Part shown: in pieces, positions 53,203-62,929 of the stretch
Layout of the letters: every line of letters begins with the position of its first letter
Position numbering within the stretch: position 1 is the stretch's first letter
Assembly (NCBI RefSeq): GCF_900111565.1
Contig: NZ_FOIK01000001.1
Coordinates: 1,271,309-1,335,308, forward strand
Origin: Paenibacillus sp. NFR01
GTDB taxonomy: Bacteria; Bacillota; Bacilli; Paenibacillales; Paenibacillaceae
Reading direction: 5' to 3'
Length of the DNA: 64,000 nt
Notes under the pieces: model-generated
What the model saw: the letters and a program-made list of their open reading frames with translations, nothing else
What the model was told of the DNA's origin: nothing
Database searches by the model: none
Position numbers and translations under genes: made by a program

Positions 53203-55016
53203 GCGGCTTAGGCCCGGGATTCGGCAAGCTTAAATTCGACGACGGCTCGCTTCATCCGGACTTCTCCAAAGCCATGCTGCTGCGGATTGCGCGATATTTC
53301 ATTCCTTATTGGCAACGAACGCTGCTGGTTCTCGCCGTGCTGTCCCTCACCTCGGTACTCGGATTGCTCCCGCCGCTGCTGGTGCAGCATATCATCGACC
53401 AAGCTTTACCGGACAAAAATATGCGCCTCCTCGCACTTCTGGTCGGGCTCTCACTTGCGACAACGGTGATCTCCGGTCTGCTCGGCGTGCTGCAAAGTTA
53501 TCTGAATGCCGTCATCTCGCAGAATATCGTCCACGATTTGAAAAACCAGATGTACCGCCATTTGCAGCGCATGCCGCTGCAGTTCTACTCTACCGTAAAG
53601 CCCGGCGAAGTCATCACCCGCATGACCAGCGATATTACCGGCATCCAGAGCGTATTCAACAGCACGGTTGTCAGCTTTGCCACCAATATTCTGGTGCTGG
53701 TCAGCACCGCGGCGACGCTGATGGTCATGAACTGGAAGCTCGCGCTGCTTAGTCTGCTCGTCATTCCCCTGTTTATAGTACCGACGCGCAAAATGGGCAA
53801 TGTCCGCTGGAAGCTGGCCAAAGAAACGCAGGAGCAGTTTGCCCGGCAAAACCAGATCATCGAGGAAACGCTCAGCATCAGCGGCTATCTCCTCATGAAG
53901 CTGTTCACGAAGGAAAAGGCGGAATATGCCGCTTTCCGGAATACGAATGCCGAGGTCACGCGGCTGCAAATCCGCGAATCGATGGCCGGACGCTGGTTCA
54001 TGATGACGATGAGCACCTTCACCAGCCTAGGGCCGCTGCTGATTTATTTGTATGGCGGGTATCTGTTTATTCAGGGAGAGCTGACGGTCGGGGCCATTGT
54101 CACGTTTGTTGCGCTGCTCGGACGGCTTTATGCGCCGGTGATGCAAATGACGAACCTGTATGTGGACATCAAACGTTCGGTGGCGCTGTTTGAACGGATC
54201 TTCGAATATTTCGATATGGAACCGGGGATCGCCGACCTGCCGGATGCGGCACCGCTGGAGGATCGGGATACGGAGGTCCGATTCGAGGACGTGCATTTTG
54301 CCTATCAGGAAGATAAACCGGCGCTGCGGGGAATCACGTTTACGGCGCGTGCGGGCACACTAACTGCACTTGTAGGGCCAAGCGGCGCCGGGAAAACGAC
54401 GATCACGAACCTGCTGCCGCGGCTCTATGACGCCTCCAAAGGCCGCATTACCATCGGGGGCACCGATATCCGAAGCGTAACCCTGGATTCGCTGCGCGCC
54501 AAGATCGGCCTGGTTACCCAGGATACGTACCTGTTCAACGGGACAATCCGGGACAATCTGCTGTATGCCAATGCGGAAGCCAGCGAAGCGGAGATCATTG
54601 CCGCCTGCCGGGCGGCGAGCATCCATGAGTTCATTGCCGGGTTACCCGAAGGGTATGACACGATCGTCGGCAACCGGGGCATCAAGCTGTCCGGCGGCGA
54701 GAAACAACGCTTGTCCATTGCGCGCGTGCTGCTTAAAAACCCGCCCATTATCATCATGGACGAAGCAACCTCGGCGCTGGATACGCTGTCCGAGCATGCC
54801 ATTCAGCAGGCGATGCAGCTGCTGCTCCGCGACAAAACGAGTCTCGTCATCGCGCACCGCCTGTCGACGATCCGCGCCGCGGACAATATTCTCGTGATCG
54901 AAGACGGCGTCATTATCGAGGAAGGCACGCATGTGGAGCTGCTGGAGCATAGCGGCTTATACCGCGAGCTGCATGACAAGCAGTTCGGCGCGAAGCCGCA
55001 GGTTGTCCAGGGGTAG
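53187..55016 (+). CDS. ABC exporter, fused permease-ATPase
   Basis: A 609-residue half-transporter. Six helices form the ABC membrane domain (residues 35-330; LRIARYFIPYWQRTLLVLAV onward). The nucleotide domain follows, with Walker A GPSGAGKTT, Q-loop GLVTQDTYLFNG, signature LSGGEKQR, Walker B IIIMDEATSALD and switch VIAHRLS. It resembles multidrug or lipid exporters of the BmrA/MsbA type and should dimerise. The N-terminal segment is Gly-rich (GVGGLGPGFGKL). It is cotranscribed with the MarR regulator. Confidence 0.92.
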   Translation: MSRGVGGLGPGFGKLKFDDGSLHPDFSKAMLLRIARYFIPYWQRTLLVLAVLSLTSVLGLLPPLLVQHIIDQALPDKNMRLLALLVGLSLATTVISGLLGVLQSYLNAVISQNIVHDLKNQMYRHLQRMPLQFYSTVKPGEVITRMTSDITGIQSVFNSTVVSFATNILVLVSTAATLMVMNWKLALLSLLVIPLFIVPTRKMGNVRWKLAKETQEQFARQNQIIEETLSISGYLLMKLFTKEKAEYAAFRNTNAEVTRLQIRESMAGRWFMMTMSTFTSLGPLLIYLYGGYLFIQGELTVGAIVTFVALLGRLYAPVMQMTNLYVDIKRSVALFERIFEYFDMEPGIADLPDAAPLEDRDTEVRFEDVHFAYQEDKPALRGITFTARAGTLTALVGPSGAGKTTITNLLPRLYDASKGRITIGGTDIRSVTLDSLRAKIGLVTQDTYLFNGTIRDNLLYANAEASEAEIIAACRAASIHEFIAGLPEGYDTIVGNRGIKLSGGEKQRLSIARVLLKNPPIIIMDEATSALDTLSEHAIQQAMQLLLRDKTSLVIAHRLSTIRAADNILVIEDGVIIEEGTHVELLEHSGLYRELHDKQFGAKPQVVQG

Positions 55017-55115
55017 AGGTCTAAAGTATGTCGGGATCGCTTGCGGGGAGCACTGCGCCTTTGCTGGACTTACCGGGATAACTGCCACGCCGCTTGTTCT
55101 GCTGACCCGCACACA

Positions 55116-55157
55116 ATCAAAAGGTCCCACCGCCGGGATGGCGGTGAGACCTTTTTC
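55116..55157. terminator. Bidirectional terminator
   Basis: AAGGTCCCACCGCC pairs with GGCGGTGAGACCTT (one mismatch) around GGGAT, with T-rich tails on both sides. It serves the ABC exporter and asd. Confidence 0.88.
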
Positions 55158-55170
55158 TATGTGCAGCGAT

Positions 55171-56259
55171 TTATTTTTTCGGCAAAATATAACCTTCCGC
55201 TTTCAGCAGCTCGGCAATCAGCACGCCGCCACCGGCAGCCCCGCGCAGCGTGTTGTGCGACAGGCCGACGAATTTGAAATCGTACAGCGAATCCTCGCGG
55301 AGACGTCCTGCCGATACGCCCATGCCTTTCTCGATGTCGCGGTCCAGCCGCGTTTGCGGACGGTTTTCTTCTTCGAAATAGGTAATGAACTGCTTCGGTG
55401 CGCTCGGCAGCTCCAGCTCCTGCGGACGGCCCTTGAAATTATGCCAGCGGTCCAGAATGTCTTCCTTGGACGGCTTTTCGTCGAAGGTTACGAATACGGC
55501 GGCCATATGGCCGTCCGCTACCGGAACGCGGATACATTGCGTGGTAATCACCGGCTCCTGAGCTTTTACAATCCCTGCTTCGGTAACTTCGCCCCAGATC
55601 CGCAGCGGCTCCTGCTCGCTTTTCTCTTCTTCGCCGCCGATGTACGGAATGACGTTGTCCACCATGTCCGGCCAATCCGTAAACGTTTTGCCTGCGCCGG
55701 AAATCGCCTGGTAGGTTGTAGCCACGACCTTGGACGGCTTGAATTCCTGCAAGGCATGCAGCATGGGAACATAGCTTTGAATGGAACAATTCGGTTTGAC
55801 GGCGATAAAGCCGGTCTCCGTGCCCAGACGCTTGCGCTGCTGTTCGATCACTTTCAGATGGTCCGGATTGATTTCGGGAACCACCATCGGGACGTCCGGC
55901 GTCATGCGGTGCGCGGAGTTGTTGGAGATGACCGGCGTGCCGGTTTTGGCATACGCTTCCTCCAGCGCTTTGATCTCCTCTTTCTTCATATCTACGGCGC
56001 AGAAGATCAGGTCCACGTCAGCGGCGACTTCTTCCACCTTGGAAGCGTCCTGAACCATAATGCGCTTAACGGCTTCCGGCATCGGCGTGTCCAGCTTCCA
56101 TCTGCCCTTCACCGATTCTTCGTACGTTTTGCCGGCCGAACTCGGACTTGCCGCAATGCTCGTCACTTCAAACCAGGGATGATTCTCCAGGAGTGCAATA
56201 AAACGTTGACCCACCATGCCCGTACCGCCAACGATACCCGCTCTCAATTTACTAGACAT
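55171..56259 (-). CDS. asd: Aspartate-semialdehyde dehydrogenase, archaeal/fungal-type
   Basis: A 362-residue enzyme reducing aspartyl phosphate with NADPH in lysine, threonine and methionine synthesis. The nucleotide site is AGIVGGTGMVGQRFIALLEN, the catalytic Cys in VKPNCSIQSYVPML, then YQAISGAGKT and the His in PVADGHMAAVFV. The length and the wording of these motifs fit the archaeal/yeast branch, unlike the 330-350-residue bacterial type. It is monocistronic with its own terminator. Confidence 0.9.
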   Translation of the reverse strand: MSSKLRAGIVGGTGMVGQRFIALLENHPWFEVTSIAASPSSAGKTYEESVKGRWKLDTPMPEAVKRIMVQDASKVEEVAADVDLIFCAVDMKKEEIKALEEAYAKTGTPVISNNSAHRMTPDVPMVVPEINPDHLKVIEQQRKRLGTETGFIAVKPNCSIQSYVPMLHALQEFKPSKVVATTYQAISGAGKTFTDWPDMVDNVIPYIGGEEEKSEQEPLRIWGEVTEAGIVKAQEPVITTQCIRVPVADGHMAAVFVTFDEKPSKEDILDRWHNFKGRPQELELPSAPKQFITYFEEENRPQTRLDRDIEKGMGVSAGRLREDSLYDFKFVGLSHNTLRGAAGGGVLIAELLKAEGYILPKK

Positions 56260-56373
56260 TCGCAGTTCATTTCCTTTCAGGCCGCTCCTAATGGGATAGG
56301 TGCTTTTTTAATAACCGATTATAAAGGATATACCTTGCTTACACAATATGTGATTTAAAAAGTAACGGTTACC

Positions 56374-57579
56374 TTATGCGGTTCCCAGACGTTTTGCCAG
56401 CTCGGCGAGATCCATTCCTTTAAGCGCTCCCTCGACCAGCGCCGGCAGCAACGCAGGCGTACAGGCGAAGCACGGTGTGCCGTCACGGGTAAGCTGGGCC
56501 GCCAGCCGCTCGTCATACGAAGGTTTGCCGCTGTCCGATAGCGCCAGCAGCGTCATCGTCCGCACCCCCGCTTCCCGCAGCTCGCGCATCCGCCGCACCA
56601 GGCCGGCCTGGTTGCCGTTCTCATAGAGGTCGGACACGATAATGAACAATGTTTTACGCGGCTCTTCAATGAACTGCTCGCAATACTTGACGGATTTGTG
56701 AATATCCGTTCCGCCTCCCAGCTGAATGCCGAACAGCATATCCACGGGATCGTCGCCGCACTGCTCGGTCAGATCGACGATTTCCGTATCGAAGGCAACC
56801 ACACGGGTATTGAGCGCCGGGATACTGGCAAAGATCGAAGCAACGATTGACGCCCAGATAATGGAGTCGGCCATCGAGCCGCTCTGGTCGATATCGACGA
56901 TAATCGTCCATTCCTTGCTGCGCCGCGATCGGTCGAAGTAATACATCCGCTCGGGGATGACGATCTTCCGTTCACGGTCGTAATTTTTCAGGTTACGGCG
57001 GATCGTCGTCTTCCAGTCCAGTCCGCTCAGCGAAGGCAGCGGCGAATGCTGGCGTTTGTTCAGCGCCCCGGTCACGGCTCGCCGAATGTCGGTCTCCAGC
57101 AGCTTGACGAGTTCGTCCACCAGCGTTTGAACCAGCCTTCGCGCAGTGTCTTTGGTTTTCTCCGGGATTTTGCCCTTCAGGGAGAGCAGCGTACCGACCA
57201 TCGCAATATCGGGCTTGACCGAAGCCAGCAATTCCGGCTCTAACAGCAGCTGTTTCCAGCCCTTGCGCTCCATGGCGTCATTCTGGATTACGGATACGAC
57301 ATCTTCGGGGAAAAGATTACGCACATCGCCCAGCCACTTGGCGAGATGCACCGCTCCGCGTCCGCTTCCGGCACCTTTTGCACCGCCCGGTACGCCAGCG
57401 GGTTCGGTGGAGTCTCCGCCATAAATGGCTGCGAGGGCGGCATCCATTATGCGCTCTTCCTCCGTAAGCCGGATCGATCCGCCCGGCGCATTAGAGGACA
57501 GCGATGTCTCGGCTTCCTGTCCGAGGATCAGCCGCCAACGGGCCGCGGTATGGGACTTTACGTGATCGTTATCCTCCAT
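56374..57579 (-). CDS. VWA domain protein (CoxE-like)
   Basis: A 401-residue protein whose C-terminal half is a von Willebrand A domain with a complete MIDAS: IIVDIDQSGSMADSII, VVAFDTEIVDLTEQ and LGGGTDIHKSV. An Arg/Lys-rich middle (KTTIRRNLKNYDRERKIVIP) and a helical N-terminus precede it. VWA proteins of this kind pair with MoxR AAA+ ATPases as metal-dependent adaptors. The ATG shares one base with the stop of the DUF5682 gene. It is the last gene of the block. Confidence 0.85.
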   Translation of the reverse strand: MEDNDHVKSHTAARWRLILGQEAETSLSSNAPGGSIRLTEEERIMDAALAAIYGGDSTEPAGVPGGAKGAGSGRGAVHLAKWLGDVRNLFPEDVVSVIQNDAMERKGWKQLLLEPELLASVKPDIAMVGTLLSLKGKIPEKTKDTARRLVQTLVDELVKLLETDIRRAVTGALNKRQHSPLPSLSGLDWKTTIRRNLKNYDRERKIVIPERMYYFDRSRRSKEWTIIVDIDQSGSMADSIIWASIVASIFASIPALNTRVVAFDTEIVDLTEQCGDDPVDMLFGIQLGGGTDIHKSVKYCEQFIEEPRKTLFIIVSDLYENGNQAGLVRRMRELREAGVRTMTLLALSDSGKPSYDERLAAQLTRDGTPCFACTPALLPALVEGALKGMDLAELAKRLGTA

Positions 57580-59915
57580 TACAAATCCTCGAAGTCAAAA
57601 TCGTTCAGCTCATCCAGCATTTTGGCTTCCTCCTCCTTCAGCTCGCCGGTCAAAAACTCGGCAGCCGCCTCAGCATTGACACCCCAGCATTCACCCAGCA
57701 GCTCGGAGACGAGCGTCTTCTCGCGCGCGGTGAACGAACTAAAGGCCCGGCGCAGGAACACCAGCGCCCGCTTGAATTCGTCGTCGTCCAACAGGTTAAT
57801 GTACTCATTCAGCTGCTCCCACAGGTTGAGCCGCGACAGCAGCGCGTATCGGCCGCGCATCGACAGCCCCTCGAACCAGCCGGCGCCAAGGTCCGCCGGG
57901 CTGCCGGGCGACAGCCGCCGTGAGACCTCGGCGGCCAGCCGCTCGCCGTCCATGCTGCCCCGCTCCAGCAGGATGGCGCAGGCCAAACCGGAGAGGCGCG
58001 GATTGCGGTCATCCCGCTCCGCCAGTGCCAGCAGCTCGCGCTGCCAGAGCGCTGCGTCGACCGTCTCGCCGAAATCCAGCGAGACGGCGTTCAGCCCGTT
58101 CATCGCGGCTACCATCGCGTCGGCCGCTTCATCGTTGCAGCCGGCCGCTTCCTGCAGAAACAGGCAGCCGCGCGTGAACAGCTCGGTCAGCAGCGGCAGC
58201 AGGGGCGCGGTGTCGACCTTGCGGATGCCGCCGAAGCCAATGATGGCGGCCAGATCGCGCGCCGCCGCCGCAATGCCGGCGACATCGCGGCTGTCGACCG
58301 CCAGCCCCTGAAGCACCCGGACCGATGCTTCCATTTGGGCGGTCATGCCGCAAAGGCAGGCTTCCCGGATCAAGGCCGAGGCGTCGCCAATCGCCCGGCA
58401 CTGCTGCAGCTTCTCCCGTAGCAGGTAAGCGGCGGCCGTCTCCACGGTCTCGCCCAGGAGCGTCGCTTCCACGACCTGGATCTCCACCTCCGGCGACCAT
58501 TGCAGCACCCATTCTTCGGCCCAGCTGGCCCCGTCTTGGCGGGCCGGCCGCTGATGGGCATAGGCGATGCCCAGGAATCGGAGCCGGTGCAGCAGCGTAG
58601 AGCGCCCCAGGTCGAGATACGCGGATTCCTCACTGGCCGCTCTGCGGTTCTCACGCAGATCCAGAATCAGCTCGGCGGCAACGGTGCTCTTGTATTTCTC
58701 CAGCTTGTAGCGCTTCATCAGCCGGCCCAGGTCCTCCTGGATCGGCGTCTGGCTGACGCCTTCGGCCAGGCTGCCGATGGCGGTACCCACATCGACCCGG
58801 GCCAGCGCTTCGGACACCGGCGCCAGCTCACCGTGGCCGAGCAGCGTCTGCGCGGCATCCCGCAGATCGCGCAGCGTCGGGGCGCTGCCGCCATGCAGGG
58901 CTGCCAGCGATTCCGCCAGCCGCACGGCTTCGATGACCTCCGCCGTGGACCGGTAGGTTCCGCCGCTGCGCACATGTCCGGCTACCGATGATAAATACCG
59001 GTGGGGCAGTGCATCCATCCGCCCGCTCTCCATCATCTCCCACATTATCTGGAAGTAATGCGGCGCCGCATTGCCGGCGCCATAACCCGACATCGAAGAG
59101 AGTTTATAATAAGAGTACGGCATCAGCGTCAGCTTCGAGCTGCGTGACGGGAGGGCTTTCAGCTCCGCATCGTCGATGCCTTCCGCCTCCATCGACAGCG
59201 CAGCGGCATGGTAGGCGCCGCAGACAACGACAATTTTGCTTGGCAGATGTCCGGCAGTGATGGTCTCTCGGATCTTGCGGCGCATGTACGCTTCTCTGAG
59301 CGCGTTGTACGCGTAGTCATGCGGACGCTCCAGCTCCTCCCGTCCTTCGGAAAGCTCGCGCATTTGCCCCGAAAATGCGGTAATCGCTTCCCGGTAAGCC
59401 CCCGGATTCAGGTTGTGTTCATAGTGGCGTTCCCAATACATCTCGTAGTCGGTTTCGCCCGCCAGAGCGGCGATCCGGCTGTAGAGCGATTCTTCCGCCG
59501 GTTCGTCCGGACCGGCCTGCCCGGACGGGTCAGGCTGCGCCTTGGCGCCGGAAGCTTCGCGGCGGTCCAGCACTTCTTGAAACCCCAGCGTTACGGATGA
59601 CGGAAGATCGATGAACGAAGCCTCCGCCCCGTTCTCCGCCGCCCACTTCATCGCCTGGTATTCCGGCGAATACACGGCAAACGGCCACAAGACGGTTCGC
59701 ACAGGCATTTCATCTGTAAACGCAAGAATGGCCACCGGCGGTTGGGTCAACGGATGCGTCAGGTGGCGAATTTCGTGATCCGCATCGGAGGGTCCCTCGA
59801 TCAGCACCGCCGTCGGCCGGATGTCTTTGAGTGCGGCGAGCAAATGGTTGGCCGCGCCTGGCGACAAATGTCTGACCCCGAAGATATTTACGCCCTGGCT
59901 AACGACCGTATTCAC
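57579..59915 (-). CDS. DUF5682 protein with TraB/TIKI-like motifs
   Basis: A 778-residue protein. The N-terminal 240 residues carry FGVRHLSPG (His16), VLIEGP (Glu40), LREAYMRRKIRE (Arg207) and VVVCGAYHAAAL (His236), in the order and spacing of the TraB/TIKI/EreA-like superfamily (GxxH, E, RxxYM, GxxH). That superfamily includes putative metalloproteases. The remaining 530 residues are helical and unassigned. A GTG start with AAGGAG eight bases upstream overlaps the ATPase stop (GTGA). Function is inferred only: possibly a hydrolase controlled by the ATPase and VWA partners. Confidence 0.82.
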   Translation of the reverse strand: MNTVVSQGVNIFGVRHLSPGAANHLLAALKDIRPTAVLIEGPSDADHEIRHLTHPLTQPPVAILAFTDEMPVRTVLWPFAVYSPEYQAMKWAAENGAEASFIDLPSSVTLGFQEVLDRREASGAKAQPDPSGQAGPDEPAEESLYSRIAALAGETDYEMYWERHYEHNLNPGAYREAITAFSGQMRELSEGREELERPHDYAYNALREAYMRRKIRETITAGHLPSKIVVVCGAYHAAALSMEAEGIDDAELKALPSRSSKLTLMPYSYYKLSSMSGYGAGNAAPHYFQIMWEMMESGRMDALPHRYLSSVAGHVRSGGTYRSTAEVIEAVRLAESLAALHGGSAPTLRDLRDAAQTLLGHGELAPVSEALARVDVGTAIGSLAEGVSQTPIQEDLGRLMKRYKLEKYKSTVAAELILDLRENRRAASEESAYLDLGRSTLLHRLRFLGIAYAHQRPARQDGASWAEEWVLQWSPEVEIQVVEATLLGETVETAAAYLLREKLQQCRAIGDASALIREACLCGMTAQMEASVRVLQGLAVDSRDVAGIAAAARDLAAIIGFGGIRKVDTAPLLPLLTELFTRGCLFLQEAAGCNDEAADAMVAAMNGLNAVSLDFGETVDAALWQRELLALAERDDRNPRLSGLACAILLERGSMDGERLAAEVSRRLSPGSPADLGAGWFEGLSMRGRYALLSRLNLWEQLNEYINLLDDDEFKRALVFLRRAFSSFTAREKTLVSELLGECWGVNAEAAAEFLTGELKEEEAKMLDELNDFDFEDL

Positions 59916-61015
59916 TCATTCATCTCCTTACAGGCCTGATACAGGCTGCGCCACTCGCTTCCCCGTTTCTTCATCACATTGTCCAGATATTCTTTCCAGA
60001 CGAGTTTATCTTTGTCGTCGTCCTTGACGATCGCTCCCTGCAGTCCGGCGGCCAGATCGCCGTCGGTCAGCTCGCCGCTGCCGAAGCTGGCGGCCAGCGC
60101 CATACTGTTGGTCAGAAGCGAGATGGCTTCAGCGGTGGAGATGACGCCGGCCGGCGATTTGACCTTCTCCTTCTTGTCAAGGGTCATGCCGCTGCGCAGC
60201 TCGCGGAAGATCGTTACGACCTTCATCAGCGCTTCGTCCGCCGGAGCTGCAGCCTGCAGCTGATAGGAAGCGGCGATTTCGCCCACCCGCTTTTTCACGA
60301 TTGCCATTTCCGTCTCCAGATCGGAGGGCGCCGGCAGCACGATAATATTGAAGCGGCGCTTGAGGGCGGCCGACATTTCGTTGACGCCGCGGTCCCGCGT
60401 GTTGGCGGTCGCGATAATCGAGAAGCCCTTGCGCGCACTCGTTTCGCTTCCCAGCTCGGGAACGGAAATCGTCTTCTCGGACAGGATTGAGATCAGCGCA
60501 TCCTGAACTTCCGAAGCGCAGCGGGAGATTTCCTCGAACCGGGCGATGCCGCCGGCTTCCATGGCCCACATAATCGGGCTTTTAACCAAGGCCTCCGGGC
60601 TCGGACCGTTTGCCAGCAGCATCGCATAGTTCCAGGAGTAGCGGACATGCTCCTCGCTGGTTCCCGCGGTCCCTTGCACCACCAGTCCGGAATGGCCGTA
60701 AATAGCCGCGGCCAGATTCTCCGACAGCCATGATTTAGCCGTACCCGGTTCGCCGATCAGCAGCAGCGCGCGGTCGGTAACAAGCGTCGCAACGGCCATC
60801 TCAATCAGCCGCGTATTGCCGATATATTTCGGCGTAATCGGCGTTTTGCCGGCTTTGCCGCCGGCGATGAATGTTAGGACCGAACGCGGCGACATTTGCC
60901 AGCCAGCCGGAATGCTGCCTTTGTCTTCCCGGCGCAGCGCCTCCAGCTCCTCCCGGTACAGCACTTCCGCCGGCAGGCGTAAATAATCCTGTTGCTGCTT
61001 CTGTTCCGTCGACAT
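59912..61015 (-). CDS. MoxR-type AAA+ ATPase
   Basis: A 367-residue AAA+ protein: Walker A LLIGEPGTAKSWLS, Walker B region GGIARFEEISRC, sensor 1 IIATANTRDRGVNEMSAA and Arg finger ALKRRFNIIVLP. MoxR/RavA-like ATPases act as chaperones or maturation factors with VWA partners; one is encoded two genes on. MSTEQKQQQ is the start because GGGAG is eight bases ahead. It lies 37 bases after the HEAT-repeat gene. Confidence 0.9.
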   Translation of the reverse strand: MSTEQKQQQDYLRLPAEVLYREELEALRREDKGSIPAGWQMSPRSVLTFIAGGKAGKTPITPKYIGNTRLIEMAVATLVTDRALLLIGEPGTAKSWLSENLAAAIYGHSGLVVQGTAGTSEEHVRYSWNYAMLLANGPSPEALVKSPIMWAMEAGGIARFEEISRCASEVQDALISILSEKTISVPELGSETSARKGFSIIATANTRDRGVNEMSAALKRRFNIIVLPAPSDLETEMAIVKKRVGEIAASYQLQAAAPADEALMKVVTIFRELRSGMTLDKKEKVKSPAGVISTAEAISLLTNSMALAASFGSGELTDGDLAAGLQGAIVKDDDKDKLVWKEYLDNVMKKRGSEWRSLYQACKEMNE

Positions 61016-61052
61016 CGTCATCTCTCCCTTAGAATTGGTTTCATCCAGCGCA

Positions 61053-62888
61053 TCAGCCTTTGGCTTGAAGCTGCTGCTTCACATATTCAAGCTGCTTCGC
61101 CGTTTCATACTGGTAACGCGGCACCAGTGCTTCAATGCGGCCGGCATAGCTTGCCGGAAGCTCCATCAGCATGTTGAACAGATGGGGATCGAAATCATAA
61201 GGCCGGTAATATTTTTTCTCTTGCTCCAGCAGCGACACCAGCAGCTCCTGGCGTTCACCCAGCGTCAAGCCGGTCCGCTCCAGGCCCTGAAACAGAATCG
61301 GCACCAGCTCGTTTCGGTCCCGCGCTTCCAGGTTATGGAGCTGTTTCAGTAGAAAGTCCTGAGCCTTGGCGTGGCCCGGGCGGGCGAAGGCAGCCGTAAG
61401 CTTCACCGAGCCCCGTGCCACAAACCAGTCGAGCCAGCGCGGGTCCCATGTCTCGAGCTCCGTTTGCGTTGGCATTTCATAATTGAGCGAGTTGTAATAT
61501 CCCGAATAACTCCAGACCCGCTCTACGCCCGACCATTCCCGGTGCAGCACCATCTTCTCGATAATATCCAGCAGCATGCGCTCGCGCTGTTCCCGTTTCT
61601 TGGAGCCGATCGTTTTGAGAATGTCCAGCAAGGAACCGGCGAACCGTTGATACAGCTCCTTCGGTTCCAGCAGACGGCGGGCCAGATGAAAATGCTGCGA
61701 CACGTATACCGGCTGCTGGCGCTCCAGCTCCTGCAGGAGAGCTAAATCGGCTTCTTCCCCGTATCTTTCCATATAATTAGCCGCATACGTGATTAAACTT
61801 CCGCCGCCTAATGGCGCATAAACATGGAGATGGCGCAGCACATGCCGATAGGCTTCGCGAAGCTCCGGTGTTTCCGTGCCGCGCAGCGCTACAATGCACG
61901 GTTCCAGGCGTTTCCATGCCTTCTCTTTCTCCTTTGCGTCTGTGACCGGTTCCTTGATTTCGAGGAGCTCCGCCTGAAAAAGCGCCGTCAACCGCTCGGC
62001 CAGCGTTGGGCGGACGAGGGTGGATATGGCCTCCGCAACCAGCTCCCTGTCTTTCCCGGCAAAGGCTTCAAGAATTCGCGCTTCACCTTCCGTTGTCCCG
62101 CCGGATGCGAGTGCCGCAAAAGCGGCTTTGCGGATGGCACTGCGCGATTCACTGGACCACTCCAGCAATGCGGGAAGCGCCTCCGGATCCTCCGCAAGAA
62201 ATTCAATGGCGGTCGTACGGATGGCTTCTTTGCCCTCTTTAGCCGCAGTAAACAGCAGTTCCCGCCAGGCCGGGCCACCGGCTGTACCGATCACCTTCAG
62301 CTTGCGCACTTCGCTTTTGCCGCCCTGCAAGTCGAACTGGCCGGCCAGCACGCCGGCGATCTCCGGCCCGTAGGAAGGCAGAATGGTCGTCATTGCATAC
62401 TCTGCGAGCTCCGCGTACGGATCGTCCAGCGCCCGGATCGCCAGCGGCAGCAGCCGCAAATCCCGGAAAAAGCCTTCTTTGAACGCCTCTATCACGACTT
62501 CATACCGGCCTCCGCCCGTCGTGGTCAGCGCTTCGCGGACCTTTGCCAACCGGCGATACGATAGCGTGGTCTTTACGCCTTGAACCGTCGGCGCCTCAAC
62601 CGGTCCGGGTTCACCATCCGGGGCCATTGAGCCTTGGGTGTACAGAACCGATTCCAGAAGCAATGCCAGCTCCTGCAGTTTGACCGCCGGCGGTTCGGCG
62701 CCGGGCTCCGGCTCCACCAAGGAGGCAATGCCCTCCCCGATCCGTTTGAACACGGGCGACCGCTCTCCAAGCTGGCGGAATTGCGGAAGCAGCCGCTTCA
62801 GCCGGAAATCGCCAGCCGCAAGCTCGCTCCCGGCAATATACAGTCTTTTCGCTTCCTGATGAAGCTCCAGCAGCAGTGTTGTACTCAC
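61053..62888 (-). CDS. HEAT-repeat-like scaffold protein, unknown
   Basis: A 611-residue helical protein. Several HEAT-like repeats are visible: LLPLAIRALDDPYAELAEYA, LFTAAKEGKEAIRTTAIEFL, LPALLEWSSESRSAIRKAAF and LLEIVRPTL-like segments. A C-terminal region carries NLEARDRNELVPILFQGLER. It has no enzyme motif and probably serves as scaffold or adaptor for the ATPase. A GTG start is chosen because GGAGG lies four bases ahead; the longer frame runs into the preceding spacer. Confidence 0.7.
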   Translation of the reverse strand: MSTTLLLELHQEAKRLYIAGSELAAGDFRLKRLLPQFRQLGERSPVFKRIGEGIASLVEPEPGAEPPAVKLQELALLLESVLYTQGSMAPDGEPGPVEAPTVQGVKTTLSYRRLAKVREALTTTGGGRYEVVIEAFKEGFFRDLRLLPLAIRALDDPYAELAEYAMTTILPSYGPEIAGVLAGQFDLQGGKSEVRKLKVIGTAGGPAWRELLFTAAKEGKEAIRTTAIEFLAEDPEALPALLEWSSESRSAIRKAAFAALASGGTTEGEARILEAFAGKDRELVAEAISTLVRPTLAERLTALFQAELLEIKEPVTDAKEKEKAWKRLEPCIVALRGTETPELREAYRHVLRHLHVYAPLGGGSLITYAANYMERYGEEADLALLQELERQQPVYVSQHFHLARRLLEPKELYQRFAGSLLDILKTIGSKKREQRERMLLDIIEKMVLHREWSGVERVWSYSGYYNSLNYEMPTQTELETWDPRWLDWFVARGSVKLTAAFARPGHAKAQDFLLKQLHNLEARDRNELVPILFQGLERTGLTLGERQELLVSLLEQEKKYYRPYDFDPHLFNMLMELPASYAGRIEALVPRYQYETAKQLEYVKQQLQAKG

Positions 62889-62929
62889 TTCTTCTCCTCC
62901 TTTGAATCCTATTCGGGTCATGCGGATTG

